From Haemophilus sp. (GTDB taxonomy: Bacteria > Pseudomonadota > Gammaproteobacteria > Enterobacterales > Pasteurellaceae), in the NCBI GenBank assembly GCA_019423005.1, contig JAHZCF010000030.1:1-18096 (forward strand): a stretch of 18,096 nt of DNA, read 5' to 3'. Below, piece by piece: positions 13,347 through 18,096 of this stretch. Within the stretch, counting starts at the first letter, position 1; every line of letters begins with the position of its first letter. A program made the translations under genes and the position numbers. The notes below the pieces were generated by a model that saw only the letters and a list, made by a program, of their open reading frames with translations, was not told the origin of the DNA and did not search any database.

Positions 13347-13754
13347 ATGTTAAAAAAATTAAGCGTAATTTTGACCGCACTTTGCCTTTCCGCTTGTTCA
13401 CAAAATGTTGAATTAAGCGACCCCGCACCACAGAAAATGAAAGTGCAAACCGTGGATAAAAAATCTCAAAAGGGTTCGGCGACGGTTTATTTGTGTAAAG
13501 GCAATAAAGAAGTGAGTGTGGTTCATACGAAGCAAAAACAGAAAAGTAAAAAAACACTCAGTCAGGTGACCGTTACTTTTAATGATGTAACCGAAAAATT
13601 GACTCGTGTGATTTCTGAACGTGGTAGAAATTATGCGAATATTCGTTGGTATTGGCAGGAGCGTGATGACTTCAGTCAATTACAAACTAGCGTAGGTGAA
13701 GTGCTCGCAGAACGCTGTGTTAAACAACCAAGTGAATTAAAATCAGGCAAATAA
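13347..13754 (+). CDS. oapB: OapB-like lipoprotein (opacity-associated protein B)
   Basis: 135 residues. A lipoprotein signal ends in the lipobox CLSAC with Cys17, so the mature protein should be lipid-anchored. The mature part is small and basic: GSATVYLCKGNKEVSVVHTK, then a Lys-rich strand, then VTVTFNDVTEKLTRVISERGRNYANIRWYWQERDDF. Two further cysteines, in YLCKG and AERCVKQ, may pair. Identification rests mainly on position after oapA and before recO, the H. influenzae order as I recall; in that species oapB is needed for the OapA phenotype. The start at 13347 is preferred because it begins the signal peptide directly and GGAA lies nine bases upstream; upstream in-frame starts at 13308 and 13332 would push the signal peptide inward. 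An uptake signal lies inside the signal peptide. Confidence 0.85.
   Translation: MLKKLSVILTALCLSACSQNVELSDPAPQKMKVQTVDKKSQKGSATVYLCKGNKEVSVVHTKQKQKSKKTLSQVTVTFNDVTEKLTRVISERGRNYANIRWYWQERDDFSQLQTSVGEVLAERCVKQPSELKSGK
13374..13382 (-). repeat. DNA uptake signal sequence within oapB
   Basis: Perfect ACCGCACTT in reverse orientation, read as Thr-Ala-Leu in the OapB signal peptide, a favoured coding context for this motif. Confidence 0.85.
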
Positions 13755-13761
13755 TTCTTTT

Positions 13762-14466
13762 ATGGATCTCCAACGCGGCTTTGTATTACATCGTCGTCCT
13801 TATAGTGAAACCAGCCTTTTGGTTGATTTATTCACTGAAGAAACGGGACGTTTGACGGTTATTGCAAAAGGTGCACGTGCGAAACGTTCGGCATGGAAAT
13901 CTGTCTTACAGCCTTTTACGCCATTACTTCTACGTTGGTCAGGGAAAGGCGCATTAAAAACACTCACCAAAGCTGAACCGGCTGCGATTACATTACCTTT
14001 ACAACAGACGGCTCTATACAGCGGGTTTTATGTTAATGAATTGATTATGCGAGTGATTGAGCCAGAAACGGCCAATCCACAGCTTTTTCAGCATTATCTA
14101 CAATGCTTAACGGGCTTAGCGACTCAGCCACAGGTCGAACCTACATTACGCTTATTTGAATTTCATTTACTTAAAATTTTAGGTTATGGCATTGATTTTC
14201 TGCATTGTGCTGGATCAGGTTTGCCAGTGGATGAATCAATGACTTACCAATACCGTGCGGAAAAGGGGTTTATCGCCTCGTTAGTGAAAGATAACTTGAC
14301 CTTTTATGGTCGAGATTTACTCGCTTTTGAGCGTTTGGAATTTACCGATGAGGCAGTCTTGCAAGCGGCAAAACGCTTTACCCGTATCGCACTTAAACCT
14401 TATTTAGGCGATAAGCCGCTGAAAAGTCGAGAATTATTTACTCAAAATGTACTTTATTTAAAATAA
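13762..14466 (+). CDS. recO: DNA repair protein RecO
   Basis: RecO works with RecF and RecR to load RecA onto SSB-coated single-stranded DNA and can anneal complementary strands. The 234-residue length suits the gamma-proteobacterial form. The N-terminal OB-fold region (about 1-80) contains the typical GFVLHRRPYSETSLLVDLFTEE start, the GRLTVIAKGARAKRS segment and LQPFTPLLLRWSGKG. The remainder is the helical domain, including LFEFHLLKILGYGIDF and LKSRELF near the end. The ATG follows the oapB stop by seven bases without a strong ribosome site, so translational coupling is likely. rlmD begins 36 bases after the stop. Confidence 0.95.
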   Translation: MDLQRGFVLHRRPYSETSLLVDLFTEETGRLTVIAKGARAKRSAWKSVLQPFTPLLLRWSGKGALKTLTKAEPAAITLPLQQTALYSGFYVNELIMRVIEPETANPQLFQHYLQCLTGLATQPQVEPTLRLFEFHLLKILGYGIDFLHCAGSGLPVDESMTYQYRAEKGFIASLVKDNLTFYGRDLLAFERLEFTDEAVLQAAKRFTRIALKPYLGDKPLKSRELFTQNVLYLK

Positions 14467-14502
14467 TCCCTTTCTTTGATACAAATAGATTAAAACACCA
14501 TC

Positions 14503-15813
14503 ATGGCTTTACTTTACGCTCCACAAAAAAAACAGAAAACCACGCAAAAAATCGTCGCTGAAATTCAGGATTTAGATTATCAAGGGCTAGGTGTCGCCAA
14601 AATTCAAGGTAAAACCTGGTTCATTGAAAACGCGTTGCCAACGGAAAAAGTGGAAGCGGTAGTGACCGATGAAAAACGTCAATATGGATTAGCGACTGCA
14701 CAAAAATGGCTACAAGAGAGTAATCAGCGTGTTGAGCCACAATGTCGTTATTATGGACATTGTGGTGGCTGCCAAGGCCAGCATATTCCTGTGGAAATGC
14801 AGCGTAAAGCTAAAGAGAAAGCCCTTTTTTCTCGTTTAAGTAAACTGCAAGCAGAGCCCATTCAATTAATGCCAATGATTTGTGGTGAACAATGGGCTTA
14901 TCGTCGTCGAGTACGATTAAGTTTACTGTGGAATGCTAAAAACAAAACTATTGAAATGGGATTTCGTCAGAAAAACTCCAATCAGTTAGTCAGCATTCAG
15001 CAATGCTTAGTCGCAGAGCAAGCAATCAATGATCTTATCCCCAAATTGACCGCACTTTGGGCGCAATATTCAGCCCCGAAACAATTAGGGCATATTGAAT
15101 TGGTTTCAGCGGATAATGGCGTAGCTATGTTGTTACGCTATAAAGGAAATTTAGCCGAAACTGACCGCACTTTGTTGCTCGAGTTTGCTCGTATAAATGC
15201 CGTAAATTTGTTTTTACAAGATGATCAAGGTATTCAACTTGTGCATGGTGAAATGCCTTATTATGCGTTAGACGATATTCGTTTATCTTTTGATATCCGC
15301 GATTTTATTCAAGTGAATACGCATCTAAATCAGAAAATGGTTGAGACGGCTTTAGATTGGCTTGATTTGAATCAGGACGATCACGTTTTAGATTTGTTCT
15401 GTGGCATGGGCAATTTTACATTGCCTTTAGCCAAACGTGTGAAAAGTGCGGTTGGAATTGAAGGTGTTTTTGATATGGTACAAAAAGCCCAATTGAATGC
15501 ACAGTTTAACCACATCGATAATGTTGAATTTTATCAAGCCGATTTAGACCAAGCTTTTTCAGAACAACCTTGGGCCAAACAACATTTCAATAAAATTCTT
15601 CTCGATCCGCCTCGTAGCGGTGCCGCTTTTGCACTGAATGCCTTATGTGAGCTAGGTGCGGAAAGCATTCTTTATGTATCTTGCAACCCTGCAACCTTAG
15701 TACGAGATGCAGAAATACTTCGCTCTTTCGGTTATCGTATCATCAAAACGGCAATGATTGATATGTTCCCGCATACTAGTCATTTGGAGTCGGTGACATT
15801 ATTTATCAAATAA
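14503..15813 (+). CDS. rlmD: 23S rRNA (uracil-1939-C5)-methyltransferase RlmD
   Basis: This enzyme methylates U1939 of 23S rRNA using S-adenosylmethionine. It has 436 residues. An N-terminal TRAM-like beta-barrel (about 15-70) is followed by a 4Fe-4S cluster site at Cys81, Cys87, Cys90 and Cys168 (CRYYGHCGGC). The SAM-binding motif LDLFCGMGNFTL is at about 294-305. The catalytic part has LLDPPRSGA and the nucleophile Cys394 in YVSCNPATL. The cysteine spacing matches E. coli RlmD (formerly RumA). There is no evident Shine-Dalgarno before the ATG, but the start fits the family. Three perfect uptake signals lie within about 400 bases of its coding sequence. No clear terminator follows before the relA leader. 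Confidence 0.96.
   Translation: MALLYAPQKKQKTTQKIVAEIQDLDYQGLGVAKIQGKTWFIENALPTEKVEAVVTDEKRQYGLATAQKWLQESNQRVEPQCRYYGHCGGCQGQHIPVEMQRKAKEKALFSRLSKLQAEPIQLMPMICGEQWAYRRRVRLSLLWNAKNKTIEMGFRQKNSNQLVSIQQCLVAEQAINDLIPKLTALWAQYSAPKQLGHIELVSADNGVAMLLRYKGNLAETDRTLLLEFARINAVNLFLQDDQGIQLVHGEMPYYALDDIRLSFDIRDFIQVNTHLNQKMVETALDWLDLNQDDHVLDLFCGMGNFTLPLAKRVKSAVGIEGVFDMVQKAQLNAQFNHIDNVEFYQADLDQAFSEQPWAKQHFNKILLDPPRSGAAFALNALCELGAESILYVSCNPATLVRDAEILRSFGYRIIKTAMIDMFPHTSHLESVTLFIK
15049..15057 (-). repeat. DNA uptake signal sequence within rlmD (1 of 3)
   Basis: Perfect ACCGCACTT in reverse orientation, read as Thr-Ala-Leu in the LTALW segment. Confidence 0.85.
15164..15172 (-). repeat. DNA uptake signal sequence within rlmD (2 of 3)
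   Basis: Perfect ACCGCACTT in reverse orientation, in the Asp-Arg-Thr-Leu segment; the reading frame differs from the copy 115 bases upstream. Confidence 0.85.
15444..15452 (+). repeat. DNA uptake signal sequence within rlmD (3 of 3)
   Basis: Perfect AAGTGCGGT in forward orientation, read as Ser-Ala-Val just after the SAM-binding motif. Confidence 0.85.
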
Positions 15814-15824
15814 AGTGTAAATTC

Positions 15825-15833
15825 TGATAGAAT
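15825..15833 (+). promoter_or_regulatory. candidate extended -10 promoter of relA
   Basis: TGA followed by TAGAAT fits an extended -10; no convincing -35 is seen at normal spacing. Initiation near 15840 would give a leader of about 75 bases containing two stem-loops. Confidence 0.4.
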
Positions 15834-15847
15834 AGTCAGACTTTTTT

Positions 15848-15889
15848 GTTGTCTTAAAAAGACAACTCGGTTGACAGGATGTCACCGAG
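15848..15889 (+). promoter_or_regulatory. two adjacent stem-loops in the relA leader
   Basis: First hairpin: GTTGTCTT (15848-15855) with AAGACAAC (15859-15866), 8 bp and a 3-base loop. Second: CTCGG plus TGAC (15866-15875, with one bulged T) pairs with GTCA plus CCGAG (15881-15889), 9 bp around AGGAT. They share base 15866, so they abut or compete. Neither is followed by a T-run, so they are not obvious terminators. Confidence 0.55.
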
Positions 15890-15914
15890 CCATATTCATC
15901 AACAAGGGGGTATT

Positions 15915-18096
15915 ATGGTTGCAGTTCGTGGTTCTCACTTATTAAATCCGCAAGATTTTGTGATCGAGCAATGGTGTTCGAGCCTTAAACTTCCTGCCGC
16001 CACTGAAAAATCCCTGATTGATGCCTGGTATTACGCTCAAGCTAAAATAGCTGAACACGCTGATAAAATGGAAAATGCAGTGCTTACATTGCAATCCGGT
16101 GTGGAAATGGTGGAAATTCTGCATGAAATGAATATGGACAGTGAGAGTTTGCTCACTGCGATGCTATTCCCATTAGTGGCCAATCAACTCGTAGATTGGG
16201 AACAAATTCAAGAAGATTTTGGTCCTAAAATCACCAAATTACTCAAAGGCGTGGAAGAGATGGATAACATCCGTCAGCTCAACGCCAGTCATTCTGCCAA
16301 TGCTTCCCAAGTGGATAATGTGCGCCGTATGCTCCTTGCGATGGTGGACGATTTCCGCTGTGTGATCATCAAACTTGCCGAACGTATTACCTTTCTTCGC
16401 GATGCGGAAAATCATTTTTGCGAAGAAGAAAAAGTGTTGGCAGCCAAAGAATGTTCCAATATTTATGCCCCGTTGGCGAACCGTTTAGGTATCGGTCAAT
16501 TGAAATGGGAGCTTGAAGATTACTGTTTCCGTTATTTGCATCCAGAACAATATCGAAATATCGCCAAATTATTGCATGAGCGTCGTTTAGATCGTGAACA
16601 GTATATTACTGATTTTGTGACAGAATTAACCGGTTATTTAAAAGAAAATATTGATCAGGTTGAGGTTTACGGTCGTCCAAAACACATCTATAGCATTTGG
16701 CGAAAAATGCAAAAGAAACATCTGGAATTCAGTGGTTTATATGATGTAAGAGCGGTCAGAATTATCGTGCAAAAATTGCAAGATTGTTATACCGCGCTTG
16801 GTATCGTACATACCCATTTCAAACACTTACCAAAAGAATTTGATGACTATGTTGCCAATCCAAAACCGAATGGCTATCAATCCATTCATACTGTGGTATT
16901 AGGCAAAGGCGGTAAGCCGATTGAAGTACAAATTCGTACCCAGCAAATGCATGATGATGCTGAACTTGGGGTTGCGGCGCACTGGAAATACAAAGAAGGG
17001 ACGACCGGTAGCCTTTCTGCTTACGAAGAAAAAATCACTTGGTTGCGTAAATTACTTGCATGGCAAGATGATATTACAGATTCTGGCGAAGTGATGGCCG
17101 AATTGCGTAGCCAAGTCTTTGATGACCGAGTCTATGTGTTTACGCCAAAAGGTGAGGTAGTAGACTTGCCAGCTGGTTCTACACCACTAGATTTTGCTTA
17201 TGCGATTCATAGTGAAATTGGACACCGTTGTATTGGGGCAAAGGTCGGGGGACGTATCGTGCCATTCACTTATCACCTGCAAATGGGGGAGCAAGTGGAT
17301 ATCATTACGCAGAAAAATCCAAACCCAAGCCGAGATTGGGTAAATCCAAACTTAGGTTTTACGCATACGTCAAAAGCGCGTGCAAAAATCCAAGCGTGGT
17401 TCAAAAAACAAGATCGTGATAAAAACGTTCCTGCGGGTAAAGAGCTATTAGATAATGAGCTTGCGCGTTTGAATATCAGTTTAAAACAAGTAGAGCAGCT
17501 TGCCTTACCTCGTTATAACTTAAAAAATCTTGAAGACTTATATGCGGGTATTGGTAGCGGGGATATTCGTTTAAATCAATTGGTGAATTTTTTACAAAGC
17601 CGATTGATTAAAGTGACGGCTGAAGAGGCAGATCAAGAAATTCTCCGTCATGTGGCGAGTAAAAGTGCGAATACCGCACAGCAAAAGGCGCAACAAAAAG
17701 CAGACCAACAGCAGAAAAAAGGCTATGTGATTGTTGAAGGTGTCGGTAATTTGCTGCATCATATGGCGCGTTGTTGCCAACCTATTCCAGGCGATGCAAT
17801 CGCAGGCTATATTACTATGGGACGTGGTATCTCAATTCATCGCTGCGATTGTGAGCAGTTCATTGAATTACAAGCAGCACACCCTGAACGCGTGGTGGAA
17901 GCCCTTTGGGGGGATAATTACGCAGCTGGTTTCCATATTAATATTCGCATCGTGGCGAGTGATCGTAATGGTTTATTACGCGATATTACGACTGTACTGG
18001 CGAATGAAAAAGTCAGTGTACTAGGTGTTTCAAGCCGTGCGGACACCAAAAAACAAGTGGCAACGATGGATATGGAAATTGAACTGAAAAATGTCG
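15915..18096 (+). CDS. relA: GTP pyrophosphokinase RelA, (p)ppGpp synthetase I (3' end beyond window)
   Basis: RelA senses uncharged tRNA on stalled ribosomes and makes (p)ppGpp from ATP and GTP or GDP. The frame is open for 727 codons to the window edge; against a family length near 743, about 16 residues are missing. It starts MVAVRG behind AAGGGGG (15904-15910). The N-terminal pseudo-hydrolase domain lacks the HD motif (AMLFPLVAN where SpoT has HD), so it should be synthetase-only. The synthetase domain contains VYGRPKHIYSIWRKMQKK, the EFDD motif at 308-311 and the GYQSIHT and EVQIRT motifs. A TGS domain (DRVYVFTPKGEVVDLPAG) starts near 403. After a Gln/Lys-rich linker comes the zinc-finger region with Cys620-Cys621 (ARCCQPIPGD). 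The ACT domain begins near 672 and is cut by the edge, not by mutation. Confidence 0.97.
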   Translation, partial: MVAVRGSHLLNPQDFVIEQWCSSLKLPAATEKSLIDAWYYAQAKIAEHADKMENAVLTLQSGVEMVEILHEMNMDSESLLTAMLFPLVANQLVDWEQIQEDFGPKITKLLKGVEEMDNIRQLNASHSANASQVDNVRRMLLAMVDDFRCVIIKLAERITFLRDAENHFCEEEKVLAAKECSNIYAPLANRLGIGQLKWELEDYCFRYLHPEQYRNIAKLLHERRLDREQYITDFVTELTGYLKENIDQVEVYGRPKHIYSIWRKMQKKHLEFSGLYDVRAVRIIVQKLQDCYTALGIVHTHFKHLPKEFDDYVANPKPNGYQSIHTVVLGKGGKPIEVQIRTQQMHDDAELGVAAHWKYKEGTTGSLSAYEEKITWLRKLLAWQDDITDSGEVMAELRSQVFDDRVYVFTPKGEVVDLPAGSTPLDFAYAIHSEIGHRCIGAKVGGRIVPFTYHLQMGEQVDIITQKNPNPSRDWVNPNLGFTHTSKARAKIQAWFKKQDRDKNVPAGKELLDNELARLNISLKQVEQLALPRYNLKNLEDLYAGIGSGDIRLNQLVNFLQSRLIKVTAEEADQEILRHVASKSANTAQQKAQQKADQQQKKGYVIVEGVGNLLHHMARCCQPIPGDAIAGYITMGRGISIHRCDCEQFIELQAAHPERVVEALWGDNYAAGFHINIRIVASDRNGLLRDITTVLANEKVSVLGVSSRADTKKQVATMDMEIELKNV

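Noticed and set aside
15915..18096. RelA as a degraded or truncated gene
   Set aside because: The frame is intact to the window edge and the missing C-terminus is only the cut. The lack of an HD motif is normal for RelA.
1..18096. A new defence, mobile or biosynthetic system
   Set aside because: Every substantial open frame matches a conserved gene or a small recognised family; there are no integrases, transposases, attachment-site repeats, CRISPR-like arrays or unexplained gene clusters.

Overview
This is a gene-dense chromosomal stretch of a Pasteurellaceae bacterium, almost certainly Haemophilus. I count thirteen perfect copies of the H. influenzae-type 9-base DNA uptake signal (AAGTGCGGT, both orientations), about 0.7 per kb. 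The set also includes genes typical of the genus: a surface-adhesin protein E homologue, oapA/oapB, and a competence-regulated comEA-like gene. The proteins closely resemble the H. influenzae ones as I remember them but are clearly divergent, so a sister species such as H. parainfluenzae is more likely than H. influenzae. The species call is inference. I see no phage, IS element, CRISPR array, tRNA, rRNA or large island.

Layout. (1) 1-3202: glmU (UDP-GlcNAc synthesis) with its own promoter region and terminator, then lspA-ispH, which overlap by 4 bases and end at a terminator built from two inverted uptake signals. (2) 3211-5220: a reverse-strand periplasmic DUF305 protein with a MerR/CueR-style promoter, then forward rdgB, ybjQ and comEA. 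comEA is preceded by a perfect CRP-S (Sxy-dependent competence) palindrome and, further in, by a perfect FNR box. (3) 5248-9476: the anaerobic pyruvate-formate lyase block focA-pflB-pflA. (4) 9530-10063: the protein E lipoprotein. (5) 10104-11774: efp (reverse) and epmB (forward), a divergent pair in which EpmB makes the beta-lysine used to modify EF-P Lys34. (6) 11850-18096: oapA, oapB, recO, rlmD and relA. relA runs off the right edge with roughly its last 16 codons missing.

How the parts relate. Most genes are conserved housekeeping genes and I find no undescribed multi-gene system. The interesting content is regulatory: the comEA promoter with both CRP-S and FNR sites, the CueR-architecture promoter of the DUF305 gene, a strong stem-loop before oapB, two stem-loops in the relA leader, and a long inverted repeat around an uptake signal at the left edge. 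Uptake signals recur both as terminator stems and inside coding sequence. No gene-free gap exceeds 300 bases; the largest are 1-242 and 5172-5384, both described below.
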